DNA from: Bacillus sp. CHD6a
GTDB taxonomy: Bacteria; Bacillota; Bacilli; Bacillales; Bacillaceae_I
Reading direction: 5' to 3'
Length of the DNA: 64,000 bases
Assembly (NCBI RefSeq): GCF_001293645.1
Contig: NZ_LBMD01000011.1
Span: forward strand, 62,001-126,000
Positions 11,175-20,042 of this stretch are shown in pieces. Within the stretch, counting starts at the first letter, position 1; each line of letters begins with the position of its first letter. The notes beneath the pieces are model-generated. The model was not told where the DNA came from, did not search any database, and worked only from the letters and a program-made list of their open reading frames with translations. Position numbers and translations under genes: made by a program.

Positions 11175-12542
11175 GTGCCGCAAATTAGAATTTTACATAC
11201 AAATGATATCCATAGTCATTTTGATGCGTATCCAAAGCTTGCGACTTTTTTAAATGAACAATCGTCTAGACAGCCATCCGTTCTTGTCGACATTGGTGAT
11301 AATATGGACCGTTTTCACCCTATCACAGAAGCTACTGGTGGAAAGGCAAATACTAGCCTACTAAACATGCTGCGATATGATTATGTCACTTTCGGAAATA
11401 ATGAAGGAATAACATTGGACTATCAGGGGTTATCACAACTTTATGAGGAAGCGGAATTTCCCGTTTTGGCTGCCAATCTATTCGAAGAAAATGGAGATTA
11501 TCCTAGTTGGGTAAAGCCTTATGACGTAAAAAATATGGGAGATGTCAAAGTTGCCTTTATCGGAGTGACTGTTTTCTATCAGCATTTCTATTCGCTGCTT
11601 GGCTGGAAAATAGAAGACCCTTATATTATGCTGGAAAAATACCTGCCTGCTTTAAAAGAAGAGGCGGACGTAATTGTGGTGCTTTCCCACTTGGGAATTT
11701 CTGATGATGAGGAGATGGCAAGGAGGTTTCCTGATGTAGATGTCATCCTTGGCGGACATACCCACCATGTTTTGCCTGAAGGGAGACGAATTGGAAATAC
11801 ATTAATATGTGGAGCTGGGAAGTATGGGCAATACATCGGCCAGGTAGATCTTGATTATGATCAAGAGGTAAAATCACTCACTCATTCTACCGCGAAGCTT
11901 CATAAATTGGAACGCTACAGACCAGATCAGCAATTAACAGAGCGAATAAAAGAAATGGAACAAGTAGCGGAGAATCATTTGAATAAAAAAGTTGGACGTA
12001 TTGAAGAATCACTTCCGGTGGAATGGTTCGCGCCTTCCATATTTCCAGATTTACTTGCAAAGAAGTTAAGGGAATGGTGTCAGGCAGATATAGGAATGGT
12101 CAATGCCGGTGTTTTGCTTGATGGATTAGATAAAGGTGATGTAACTTTTGGTATGCTTCACCGTATATGTCCTCATCCTATTAATCCTTGCAGGGTAACA
12201 CTGACAGGCGAGGAGTTAAGGGAAGTTGTCCAGCAAGCTCTTCACCCTGATATGGAGAACTTGAGGGTGAAAGGTCTTGGGTTTCGTGGTGAGGTAATGG
12301 GGCGCATGGCGTTCAGCGAAGTCAGGTTCGACACAGAGTCCATAAAAGACGGTAGCGTTCAGGTGACAGATATTTATATAGGAGATAAACGATTGGCAGC
12401 AAAAGAATATGTAACCGTTGGTACCATTGATATGTTCACTTTTGGCAGGATGTATCCAAGCATCATCCGTGCAAAAGAAAAGAAGTTTTTTCTTCCAGAA
12501 CTACTTCGAGATGTGTTAGCACATTCATTTTCTAATAATTGA
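11175..12542 (+). CDS. yunD: YunD-like metallophosphoesterase / 5'-nucleotidase
   Basis: 455-aa protein of the 5'-nucleotidase/UshA-type family: calcineurin-like N-domain plus 5'-nucleotidase C-domain. Metal-site motifs are visible in order: HTNDIHSHF, DIGDNMD, FGNNE, VVLSHLG and GGHTHH. No signal peptide is seen, so it is probably cytosolic, unlike UshA. The start codon is GTG with AGGAGAG 8 nt upstream. It belongs to the yun gene group. Confidence 0.88.
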   Translation: MPQIRILHTNDIHSHFDAYPKLATFLNEQSSRQPSVLVDIGDNMDRFHPITEATGGKANTSLLNMLRYDYVTFGNNEGITLDYQGLSQLYEEAEFPVLAANLFEENGDYPSWVKPYDVKNMGDVKVAFIGVTVFYQHFYSLLGWKIEDPYIMLEKYLPALKEEADVIVVLSHLGISDDEEMARRFPDVDVILGGHTHHVLPEGRRIGNTLICGAGKYGQYIGQVDLDYDQEVKSLTHSTAKLHKLERYRPDQQLTERIKEMEQVAENHLNKKVGRIEESLPVEWFAPSIFPDLLAKKLREWCQADIGMVNAGVLLDGLDKGDVTFGMLHRICPHPINPCRVTLTGEELREVVQQALHPDMENLRVKGLGFRGEVMGRMAFSEVRFDTESIKDGSVQVTDIYIGDKRLAAKEYVTVGTIDMFTFGRMYPSIIRAKEKKFFLPELLRDVLAHSFSNN

Positions 12543-12610
12543 CCTATTTTTCACACCCTTTCTATGCACATACCATAAATTGATATGGGAAGGGAGCGTG
12601 ACAATTATCT

Positions 12611-12913
12611 ATGATTGAAATGACACCAATTACAATCGAAGGCCATACGTTTACAGCAATTACGGTACGATTGCCAAAAACCAATTTCTTGGCGGTGACT
12701 AGCGATAAAGGTTATATCATGTGCGGTGCGCTTGATGTTGGCTTATTGAATGCGAAGCTAAAGGACCGTAAAATCATTGCAGGGCGGGCAGTTGGAGTGC
12801 GTACCATCGAGCAATTAATAGAGGCCCCTTTGGAATCCATTACGTATGAGGCAGAGAATGTTGGTATTACTGTAGGGATGTCTGGGAAAGATGCTTTGTT
12901 AAAAATGTTATAG
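12611..12913 (+). CDS. yunC: DUF1805 protein (YunC-like)
   Basis: 100-aa DUF1805 protein of unknown function. Characteristic residues: GYIMCGALDVGLLNAKLKDRKIIAGRAVGVRTIEQL. GGGAGCGTG precedes the start. It is the last gene of the small yunF-D-C group, although a 68-nt gap separates it from yunD and it may have its own promoter. Confidence 0.88.
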   Translation: MIEMTPITIEGHTFTAITVRLPKTNFLAVTSDKGYIMCGALDVGLLNAKLKDRKIIAGRAVGVRTIEQLIEAPLESITYEAENVGITVGMSGKDALLKML

Positions 12914-13252
12914 AGGCTAGGAGATGTTAGTTTAAACCTTCTGCCACAAATATATATACCATCGTCTTATACGGTGGTATTTTATTATGTCGCTGTGGAA
13001 TTCCGAAAATGGCTTTGCTTTCCTAGGGGCTGACGAGAGTCTCCTTCGGCTTCGCCTGCGTGGTTTCCACCTAGCACTATCTCCCTCAGGAGTCAAGAGC
13101 CTCCCACTTCAATCAACAATTTTGTTTTCCTAACTATTTTGGTTGTAGTAAACTTTTCAAAACTTTTTTTTATTTTATCAAGCTTTATCCCGGAATTTTT
13201 ACTATAATAGGAAATATATAGATTTTGTCGAAATGTGAAGATAGGAGAAGTT
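12914..13252. repeat. GC-rich intergenic repeat (about 12988-13120), Bacillus REP-like
   Basis: The block GGAATTCCGAAAATGGCTTTGC...CTTCGGCTTCGCCTGCGTGG...CCTCCCACTTCAATCAAC is one copy of a repeat found five more times in this window, in both orientations. It is far more GC-rich than its surroundings and can fold on itself. A short hairpin ACCATCGTCTTATACGGTGGT at 12959-12979 may terminate yunC. A TATAAT at 13203 is a possible -10 for the next gene, without a good -35. Confidence 0.7.
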
Positions 13253-14359
13253 ATGAGACTATTACCTACAAAATCAATGAAACCGGGAATGGTGTTGGCC
13301 AGGTCAATCTACAATAATTCTGGAAGAGTACTGTTGAGTGAAGGAATCTCTGTTACTTCACGAATGATCACACGGCTGCAGCAATTGAATGTTACGTATG
13401 TATATATAGAAGATGCCCGTACAAGCGGGATGGATGTACCGACAATAATTTCGGATAAAACGCGTAAGGAAGCAATAAAGACAATTACGGATACCTTTAA
13501 ATCTGTGGAACATGAAAAAGAGTTAAGTAAGTGGTTTGTCATGGACAAGTCTTCCAAAAGCATCAAATCACTTATTCAAAACCTTCTTTCTGATATGAAA
13601 TCAAATGAAGAAGTGTCCGCGCTTTTAACAGATGTGTATGTACACGACAATTATGTGTTTACCCATTCGTTAAATGTGACTCTTTATTCCCTATCTATAG
13701 GATTAAAATTAGGACTCTCTCAAAAAGATTTAGAGACACTAGGTCTTGGCGGTATTCTTCATGATATTGGAAAAATGTTGATTCCCAATGAAATTCTCTT
13801 TAAGCCAGGAAAGCTGACAAGTGATGAGTTTGCTGAAATGAAACGACATGCAACCTATGGTTACGATATTCTTCGCAACATGCAGACCATTCCTTTAATG
13901 GTTGCACACTGTGCTTTTCAGCATCATGAGCGCCTAAACGGCAGTGGCTATCCTCGTGGGATTAAATCGGACGATATCCATCTGTTTGGTAAAATTCTTG
14001 CTGTAGCGGATGTTTTTGATGCAGTGACCTCCCACCGCATTTACCGGAGCGCGATGCTTCCACATGAAGGGCTCGAAATTTTATATGCAGGGTCTGGCAC
14101 TTTGTATGAACCTGAGATTATTGAAGCCTTCCGAAAATCGGTGGCCATCTATCCATATGGCTTAATGGTTACCTTGAATGATGGGAGAAAAGGGCTTGTT
14201 GTTGGCCAAAATAAAGATTTAACAGAACGACCTGTCATACGGGTAGTAGAAGAAGAGGGAGAAGAATTGGAAACATCTTACGATATTAACTTAAAAGACC
14301 ATTTGAGTTTAGCGATTGTGGATTGCGATTCCCTCCAAAAGATAGCGGCCGTCAGCTAA
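13253..14359 (+). CDS. HD-GYP domain phosphodiesterase
   Basis: 368-aa cytosolic protein with an N-terminal DUF3391-like segment and a C-terminal HD-GYP domain, which in active members hydrolyses cyclic di-GMP. Visible motifs: GGILHDIGKMLIP (HD), HHERLNGSGYPRG (the GYP signature, here G-S-G-Y-P), and a downstream ILAVADVFDAVTSHRIYR. The ATG at 13253 follows AGGAGAAG. A second cyclic-di-GMP-type protein (EAL) lies 10 kb downstream. Substrate is inferred from the family only. Confidence 0.92.
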   Translation: MRLLPTKSMKPGMVLARSIYNNSGRVLLSEGISVTSRMITRLQQLNVTYVYIEDARTSGMDVPTIISDKTRKEAIKTITDTFKSVEHEKELSKWFVMDKSSKSIKSLIQNLLSDMKSNEEVSALLTDVYVHDNYVFTHSLNVTLYSLSIGLKLGLSQKDLETLGLGGILHDIGKMLIPNEILFKPGKLTSDEFAEMKRHATYGYDILRNMQTIPLMVAHCAFQHHERLNGSGYPRGIKSDDIHLFGKILAVADVFDAVTSHRIYRSAMLPHEGLEILYAGSGTLYEPEIIEAFRKSVAIYPYGLMVTLNDGRKGLVVGQNKDLTERPVIRVVEEEGEELETSYDINLKDHLSLAIVDCDSLQKIAAVS

Positions 14360-14395
14360 TAGGAAAGTCTAGGAGAAAAAAGAGATATATTTCCT

Positions 14396-14424
14396 TTGTC
14401 CTATATGAGGATGTATGGTATAGT
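14396..14424 (+). promoter_or_regulatory. Sigma-A-type promoter of the lysine riboswitch leader
   Basis: TTGTCC at 14396-14401 and TATAGT at 14419-14424 with a 17-nt spacer. It lies about 37 nt upstream of the riboswitch start. Confidence 0.7.
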
Positions 14425-14460
14425 GAACTCATAAAATAATATACTTCCCTTATCATACGA

Positions 14461-14650
14461 TGAGGTAGAGGCTGCATAGCATAAGAGTAAAACTACTGGA
14501 GGTTGACACCTAAGATGGTAGAAAGAAAGGATGCTGTGCCGAAGCAATAAGAGCGGTCGAACTCTTATTGCTGGGGTTATCTTGAATAAGGATAACACTG
14601 CCATTATGACCGGTACGGACGGTTTCTATAATGGAGGGCTACTGATCGGA
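14461..14650 (+). promoter_or_regulatory. Lysine riboswitch (L-box)
   Basis: The leader carries the conserved L-box blocks in order: GAGGTAGAGGCTGC, AGAGTA, GGAGG, TGTGCCGAAGCAATAAGAGC with its loop partner GCTCTTATTGCTGG at 14550-14575, AACACTGCCATTATGACC, and TGGAGGGCTACTGATCGG at the 3' side. This matches the B. subtilis lysC leader closely in layout. A terminator hairpin follows at 14673, giving a classical transcription-attenuation riboswitch: lysine binding should favour termination and shut off the carrier gene downstream. Confidence 0.93.
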
Positions 14651-14672
14651 TGGAGGATAACACATTACATAG

Positions 14673-14712
14673 GTAATGATAGTTATTTTCTATCATTACT
14701 TTTTATTTTTGT
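14673..14712 (+). terminator. Riboswitch-controlled terminator
   Basis: Perfect stem GTAATGATAG / CTATCATTAC with a 7-nt loop, then TTTTTATTTTT. It sits between the L-box and the coding region, so it is the expression platform. Confidence 0.88.
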
Positions 14713-14789
14713 TTTCTTTCAGCGCCTTCCATTGTTGTAAACCGTTTGAATTCTGTCAAACATATTACAGCTTATTGGGGGTTTTTTTT

Positions 14790-16355
14790 GTGGAAGGAAC
14801 AATTTATTCTTTGATTCCTCCGGTGCTAGCAATCTTGATGGTTATTTTGACCAGAAGAGTGTTGCTTTCACTAGGAGTAGGTATTCTGGCGGCAGCCTTA
14901 ATGTTGGCGGATTTTAATCCGGTGACGATGGTTGTTTTAATCTGGGATGTGGTTTTAGGGCTGTTTTATTCTGTAGACGATAAAGAATGGAACTTGTGGA
15001 ATATTTACATTCTTGTGTTCTTAATAATACTAGGAATTATCACGGCATTTATTTCGATTACTGGTGGCAGCAGGGCTTTTGCTGACTGGGCACAGACAAA
15101 AATTAAGACACGAAGAGGATCGAAATTCCTAACCGCTATCTTAGGAATCGTAATCTTTATTGATGATTATTTTAACGCATTGGCAGTAGGTCAGATCAGT
15201 AGGCCGGTAACGGATCGCTACAAAGTGTCACGTGCCAAATTAGCGTACTTGATTGATTCCACATCTGCACCGATTTGTGTCATTTCCCCTGTTTCAAGTT
15301 GGGGTGCCGTTATTATTGGTATTATTGGAACAGATGTAATCGTAAGACAAAACATTAGTGACTTAACAGCAATCAGTGCTTTTATGCAAATCATACCGAT
15401 GAACTTATACGTTTTTTCTGCATTGATCATGGTATTCTTGGTAAGTTATTTTAACTTCAATATTGGTCCAATGAGAAAGCATGAGCAACGTGCAATGGAG
15501 ACTGGTGAATTATACGATCCAGAAAAAGAAGTACCTGGAGAATTATCAGACGAGCTTCCTACTAGCACAAAAGGAACGATTGGTAATCTTGTATGGCCGA
15601 TTGTAGCACTTTTTGTTGGTGTTATTGGAGCGATGATCTGGACAGGAGCTTCTGCAATTGATGGAGATATTACGGTTTTAGGTATTTTTGAAAATACAGA
15701 CCCCTCTGCAGCATTATTCTATGGTGGATTGTTCGCTTTAGTAGTTTCTTTCATTTTACTTTTCAGTCAAATTTCCAGAGGTGGAGTATCAAACAACGTT
15801 GTGGGCCGCGGTTTAGTAGAAGGAACAAAATCCATGCTTCCTGCCATTTATATTCTATTATTTGCATGGACTATTGCAGGATTGATTGATGGCTTGGGAA
15901 CCGGAACATATATTGCGGAACAAGTAGAAAATTCAAATATTAATATTGCCTTTTTGCCGGCTATCATTTTTGTCATTGCCGGTTTTACAGCTCTTGCAAC
16001 AGGTACTTCATGGGGAACTTTCACGTTATTACTTCCTATTGCAGGGCAGATAGCAGCAGCTACAGATGTAACCATTCTTTTACCTGTTCTTGCAGCAGTA
16101 TTGGCTGGAGCGGTATTCGGTGATCATTGTTCACCAATTTCCGATACTACGATCCTTTCTTCCACTGGTGCAGGATGTAACCATATTGACCATGTTTTAA
16201 CACAGCTGCCATATGCGTTAATTAGTGCAGGTGTCGCGATTGCAGGATTTATTGTGCTCGGATTGACAGGTAGCACATTACTTGGTCTGCTCGTAGTGTT
16301 AGTGGCATTTGTAATCATTGGTTTTAGTTTTAAAGCGGTAAAAACAGCAGAATAA
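14790..16355 (+). CDS. NhaC-family carrier under lysine riboswitch control (probable lysine transporter, LysW type)
   Basis: 521-aa polytopic membrane protein of the NhaC Na+/H+ antiporter superfamily, with about 11-12 hydrophobic helices. Motifs: GSRAFADWAQTKIKTRRG, FIDDYFNALAVG, DSTSAPICVISPVSSWG and GDHCSPISDTTILSSTGAGCNHIDHV. The true start is the GTG at 14790 (MEGTIYSLIPPV) behind TTGGGGG; the longer frame from 14676 runs backwards through the riboswitch terminator and cannot be coding. Because expression is gated by a lysine riboswitch, lysine uptake is the likely role, as proposed for other L-box-linked NhaC proteins. That is inference from context. Confidence 0.88.
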   Translation: MEGTIYSLIPPVLAILMVILTRRVLLSLGVGILAAALMLADFNPVTMVVLIWDVVLGLFYSVDDKEWNLWNIYILVFLIILGIITAFISITGGSRAFADWAQTKIKTRRGSKFLTAILGIVIFIDDYFNALAVGQISRPVTDRYKVSRAKLAYLIDSTSAPICVISPVSSWGAVIIGIIGTDVIVRQNISDLTAISAFMQIIPMNLYVFSALIMVFLVSYFNFNIGPMRKHEQRAMETGELYDPEKEVPGELSDELPTSTKGTIGNLVWPIVALFVGVIGAMIWTGASAIDGDITVLGIFENTDPSAALFYGGLFALVVSFILLFSQISRGGVSNNVVGRGLVEGTKSMLPAIYILLFAWTIAGLIDGLGTGTYIAEQVENSNINIAFLPAIIFVIAGFTALATGTSWGTFTLLLPIAGQIAAATDVTILLPVLAAVLAGAVFGDHCSPISDTTILSSTGAGCNHIDHVLTQLPYALISAGVAIAGFIVLGLTGSTLLGLLVVLVAFVIIGFSFKAVKTAE

Positions 16356-16382
16356 ACAAAAGAATACTTTTCAAATAAAGTA

Positions 16383-16441
16383 AAAAACACCGTCTTTTTA
16401 TCTATTTTTAATTAAGAGATAAAAAGGGAGGTGTTTTTTCT
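16383..16441 (+). terminator. Terminator after the NhaC-type gene
   Basis: Arms AAAACACC...CTTTTTATCT and AGATAAAAAG...GGTGTTTTTT form a long hairpin with a T-run. Confidence 0.85.
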
Positions 16442-16583
16442 TTTGATAAAATAAATGAATAAATATTCACATTGAAACTCACGTGTATCAGCATGTGTGG
16501 TTTTTAATGGACTGTTAATAGAATAAAAATACACTGTAGAGAATTGTCACATAGTGTCGACTAATATAGCATAAAAGTTTGTT

Positions 16584-16612
16584 TTGACATAGTCATAAAG
16601 TCTAGTTATACT
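16584..16612 (+). promoter_or_regulatory. Sigma-A promoter of the NSS transporter operon
   Basis: Consensus TTGACA at 16584-16589 and TATACT at 16607-16612 with a 17-nt spacer. A dyad TTAGACTCTT / AAGAGTCTAA at about 16651-16693 lies in the leader, ending just before the ribosome binding site of the transporter gene. Confidence 0.85.
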
Positions 16613-16710
16613 ATGTATAAATTATATTAAATAATCAGAAAAAATAAAACATTTAGACTCTTTTATCTATTTTTTGGTAAATTAAGAGTCTAAGTAGGGG
16701 GAGAAAAAGA

Positions 16711-18237
16711 ATGGAAAATCGACCGCAATGGGGGACAAGAGCAGGATTTATTTTAGCAGCGGTTGGATCGGCCATCGGTTTAGGAAACATTTGGCGTTTT
16801 CCAGCAACTGCGTATGAAAATGGAGGAGGAGCATTCTTTGTACCTTATTTATTCGCTCTTCTGACAGCAGGTATTCCGTTATTGATCCTTGAATTCACTA
16901 TGGGTCATAAGTACCGGGGCTCTGCACCACTTTCTTATGCAAGAATGAACAAAAAGTATGAATGGCTCGGCTGGTGGCAAGTTGGTATTGCATTTGTAAT
17001 TTCTACTTATTATGCCGTCATCATCGCTTGGGCCATGTCCTACTCGGTTTTCTCGCTAAATTTGAAGTGGGGAGACGATACAGGCGGATTCCTTATTGGA
17101 GAGTACCTTCAGGTTGCAGCGCCAGGTGAGATTGGGGGACTTGTTCCTTCCGTATTACTTCCATTAGTAATTGTTTGGGTTGTAACACTTGGAATTCTCT
17201 TCAAAGGCGTTAAGAAAGGTGTAGAGGTAGCAAATAAAATTTTCATCCCTGCACTTGTCATTTTATTCTTGGTTATCGTTGTTCGCGCTTTGACTTTAGA
17301 AGGAGCAACAACAGGACTAAACGCGTTCTTCAAACCGGACTGGAGCACAATTGCAGACGGTAAAGTTTGGGTAGCTGCATATGGACAAATTTTCTTCAGT
17401 TTATCCATTGCATTTGCCATCATGGTCACGTATTCCAGTTATCTTCCGAAAAAAGCGGATATTACAAATAATGCATTCATTACAGCTTTTAGTAACTCGG
17501 GCTTTGAATTATTAGCAGGTATTGGTGTATTCAGTATTCTGGGATTCATGGCAGTACAGCAAGGTGTTGGAGTAGAGGATGTGGTAGCAGGCGGTGTTGG
17601 ATTGGCATTCGTTGTGTTTCCACAAATCATTAATGAGTTCCCTGCATTTAAAGAGTTGTTCGGGTTCTTGTTCTTTGGATCTTTAGTTTTGGCTGGATTA
17701 TCATCCCTGATTTCAATTGTCGAAACTTTTGTTGCAGGGGTGCAAGACAAATTTAAAGTGTCCCGTACGAAAGCAGTTGCATTCGGTGGTGGACTGTCTG
17801 CCGTTATCTCCATCCTATTTGCGACAAAAGGCGGATTGAATTTCCTTGATGTTGCAGATTACTTCATCAATCAATTCGGTGTGGCACTTGCAGGTCTTGT
17901 CCAAGTAATTATCGTTGTCTATTTTGCAAGACAGCTTAAGACATTGCGTAACCATGCGAACGAAATCTCAGATATTAAATTAACTGGGTTCCTTGGACAA
18001 TGGTGGACTTGGTCCTTAGCAGTTATCACACCAATTGTCCTTGGTTATATGATGATTGATCTTATTCGTACAAATATTGCGGAAGTATACGGAGATTATC
18101 CACGTATCTTCACGATTCAATATGGTGTAGTTGTCGCGGTACTTGCATTGCTCGTAGGTATTGCCTTCTCACTAATTAATTGGAAAAAAGACGCGTTGGA
18201 GCTTCCAGCTTCCTCGTCAAAGGAGGTCAATAAATAA
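16711..18237 (+). CDS. NSS-family sodium-dependent amino-acid transporter
   Basis: 508-aa membrane protein of the neurotransmitter:sodium symporter family (LeuT fold, about 12 helices; YocR/YhdH-like in Bacillus). Signature regions: WGTRAGFILAAVGSAIGLGN at the N-terminus, with the unwound helix-1 NIWRFP, then ENGGGAFFVPY, and FSLSIAFAIMVTYSSYLP in helix 6. The next gene encodes a MetS-like small subunit, overlapping by one base. The pair therefore resembles the MetP-MetS methionine/alanine importer known from Corynebacterium. Substrate is not provable from sequence. Confidence 0.93.
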   Translation: MENRPQWGTRAGFILAAVGSAIGLGNIWRFPATAYENGGGAFFVPYLFALLTAGIPLLILEFTMGHKYRGSAPLSYARMNKKYEWLGWWQVGIAFVISTYYAVIIAWAMSYSVFSLNLKWGDDTGGFLIGEYLQVAAPGEIGGLVPSVLLPLVIVWVVTLGILFKGVKKGVEVANKIFIPALVILFLVIVVRALTLEGATTGLNAFFKPDWSTIADGKVWVAAYGQIFFSLSIAFAIMVTYSSYLPKKADITNNAFITAFSNSGFELLAGIGVFSILGFMAVQQGVGVEDVVAGGVGLAFVVFPQIINEFPAFKELFGFLFFGSLVLAGLSSLISIVETFVAGVQDKFKVSRTKAVAFGGGLSAVISILFATKGGLNFLDVADYFINQFGVALAGLVQVIIVVYFARQLKTLRNHANEISDIKLTGFLGQWWTWSLAVITPIVLGYMMIDLIRTNIAEVYGDYPRIFTIQYGVVVAVLALLVGIAFSLINWKKDALELPASSSKEVNK

Positions 18238-18341
18238 TGGAAACAAGTGCGATTTTCATGATGGTTGTCGGAATTGTCATCATTTGGGGTGGCCTTGCTG
18301 GAAGTATACTATGGGCAATGAAAAAGGGTAAGGAAGCTTAA
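18237..18341 (+). CDS. MetS-like small subunit of the NSS transporter (34 aa)
   Basis: Reads METSAIFMMVVGIVIIWGGL-AGSILWAMKKGKEA. It is one transmembrane helix with a short basic tail, matching the small subunit that accompanies NSS importers of the MetPS type. The ATG overlaps the stop of the large subunit (TAATG), and an AGGAGG lies inside the end of that gene, so the two are translationally coupled. It is followed directly by a terminator. Confidence 0.9.
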   Translation: METSAIFMMVVGIVIIWGGLAGSILWAMKKGKEA

Positions 18342-18348
18342 ATATAAA

Positions 18349-18386
18349 AAAGCTGTTGATCGAATGTCAATTCGGTCAGCAGCTTC
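18349..18386 (+). terminator. Terminator after the NSS operon
   Basis: AAGCTG-TGATCGAAT pairs with ATTCGGTCA-CAGCTT (one unpaired base on each side), followed by TTCTTTT. Confidence 0.8.
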
Positions 18387-18391
18387 TTTTA

Positions 18392-18799
18392 TGCTTAAGA
18401 AAGCAAGTAGTCTGGTTGAACTCCGTTTCAGGCGCTTCGCTTGCCTGCGAGCGGTGCGTGAGCCTCCTCAGGCTTCGCCTTCCGGGGTCTCACCTGTCCC
18501 TTCCTCACGCGGGCGTCTACGCGCCTTCCACTCCTTATCAACAAGGTAATTTCACATACCAAAAGGTTAAAGAAGAGTATCTAAACGAGTTAACTGAATT
18601 TGAATTATCGTCTCTTTAAACGGAATTTCTAGCTTTGTATTGGAGCAAATGGCGAAGACTCCTGCGGGGAAAGTAGCGACATTGTTGAGACCCCTGAAGC
18701 GTTGTGAGGAGGCTCAAGGTCGCCCCGCGAAAAGCGAAGCCATTTGCGGAAAGGAACAGCCGCGTTTAACCAAACTAATAAAGTTTTTATATCAAATCC
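18392..18799. repeat. Two GC-rich intergenic repeats in opposite orientation
   Basis: Copy one, about 18408-18543, contains CTCCGTTTCAGGCGCTTCGC and ends CCTTCCACTCCTTATCAAC. Copy two, about 18640-18772, starts TTGGAGCAAATGGCGAAGAC and contains GAGGAGGCTCAAGGTCGCC and GCGAAGCCATTTGCGGAA. Copy two is the reverse complement orientation of the same family. Translated frames through them are artefacts. No gene is seen between the NSS operon and lytH. Confidence 0.75.
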
Positions 18800-19786
18800 T
18801 TAACGCTTTCTTCTATCCCCACGTTCCCAAGATTTTAGGTGTGGGAACGGGTCAAAGGACCATTCAGAATAGCCGTTGTCTTTGTACATGCCATAGTGAA
18901 GATGTGGAGGGAATTTCCCTGCCGTTCCAGGAGGTCCATAACCAGAGCTACCTACGGATCCGATAATTTGACCTGGTTCTACCACCTGTCCTACTTCTAG
19001 ATCTTTAGCAAAGCCATTTAAATGCGCAAAATAATGATAAGTATTATTTATGTCACGAATTCCAAGGCGCCAGCCGCCGAACTTGTTCCATCCTTTAATC
19101 TCAATGACACCATAACAAGTGGAACGAACTGGGACACCGTAACTTGCAAATATATCTGTCCCCTCATGCATTCTTCTGCCACCCCAGCCGCGTGCATCTC
19201 CCCACGTATTTTTGTAGCTGAAATTGGACCGGATTGGAAGAGGAAAAGCATGGGTATCAAGCTTAAGGGTTTTATACGTACTATAAAGTTTCATATGGTT
19301 CATGATAAGCCCGACCGTTTTATCGCGCTGATAATACTCCCACAAGGCAATTTTTATATTTTCCTTATCTGTACCGTATGATCGGAGGTAATTAGCAAAT
19401 GTAAACAATACATCTTCATCATTTGTAGAATCAGCTACTCCATCCCCGTTTCCATCCATCCCCATTCCGCCAAAAAATTGAATGCTCATTGGATTGCTGT
19501 CCTGTGAATTAGGATTTAACGGACCAGCCCACACTTCAGGTTTGTAATAAATACCGGTAACACCTTTTGCCTTCGGAATATCTCTTCTTACTCTGCGGAC
19601 ATTTCTTTCATATTGATCAACAGCTGCAAAATAGTACCAGGGTATCTGGGTGACAGATTGCATTCGGGTATATAGATCTTGCCTTTTAGCATATATTTGT
19701 TCGTCTTTTAAGTTTGTTTCTTTAGCAAAAGCATCTGTTGGAATCAAACTCATTAGGATAATCACACAAAAAAATAGCCGTATCAA
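18800..19786 (-). CDS. lytH: LytH-like M23 endopeptidase (L-Ala-D-Glu peptidase, sporulation)
   Basis: 328-aa exported M23 (LytM-type) peptidase. Signal peptide MIRLFFCVIILMSLIPTDAFA, then a long N-domain, then the catalytic domain with HEGTDIFASYG (zinc H and D) and PHLHYGMY (HxH). LytH in B. subtilis trims cortex peptidoglycan side chains to L-alanine during spore formation. The start is a TTG with GGAGTGAGG upstream. Its place beside lipA matches yunA(lytH)-yutB(lipA). Mother-cell (sigma-K) control is expected from the family, but I could not confirm a promoter. Confidence 0.9.
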   Translation of the reverse strand: MIRLFFCVIILMSLIPTDAFAKETNLKDEQIYAKRQDLYTRMQSVTQIPWYYFAAVDQYERNVRRVRRDIPKAKGVTGIYYKPEVWAGPLNPNSQDSNPMSIQFFGGMGMDGNGDGVADSTNDEDVLFTFANYLRSYGTDKENIKIALWEYYQRDKTVGLIMNHMKLYSTYKTLKLDTHAFPLPIRSNFSYKNTWGDARGWGGRRMHEGTDIFASYGVPVRSTCYGVIEIKGWNKFGGWRLGIRDINNTYHYFAHLNGFAKDLEVGQVVEPGQIIGSVGSSGYGPPGTAGKFPPHLHYGMYKDNGYSEWSFDPFPHLKSWERGDRRKR

Positions 19787-20042
19787 ATCCTCACTCCTTC
19801 CTTTTCTTTCATTTCCTACTGTTAGTTTGGTAAGTTTTCCTCATTTCATAAATACTAATTCATGGAAGATTGTCTGGAGTATGTTCGTGGAAGGTTTTGG
19901 ACTTGTTTCTTTACCAGATGTTTGATAAAGTGACAGGTGTGAATATGTCATTTTCCCTATAAGATAAGTTAGAATAGTGAAAATATACAGATAAATTATT
20001 GGTGAAGTCATCTTGAAAATAAGACAAGTTGGAGTTGATCAT

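Noticed and set aside
14676-14789. N-terminal extension of the NhaC-type ORF
   Set aside because: It begins within the riboswitch terminator and has no start signal; GTG 14790 has GGGGG upstream.
18356-18966. ORFs through the region downstream of the NSS operon
   Set aside because: They translate GC-rich intergenic repeats and the antisense of lytH.
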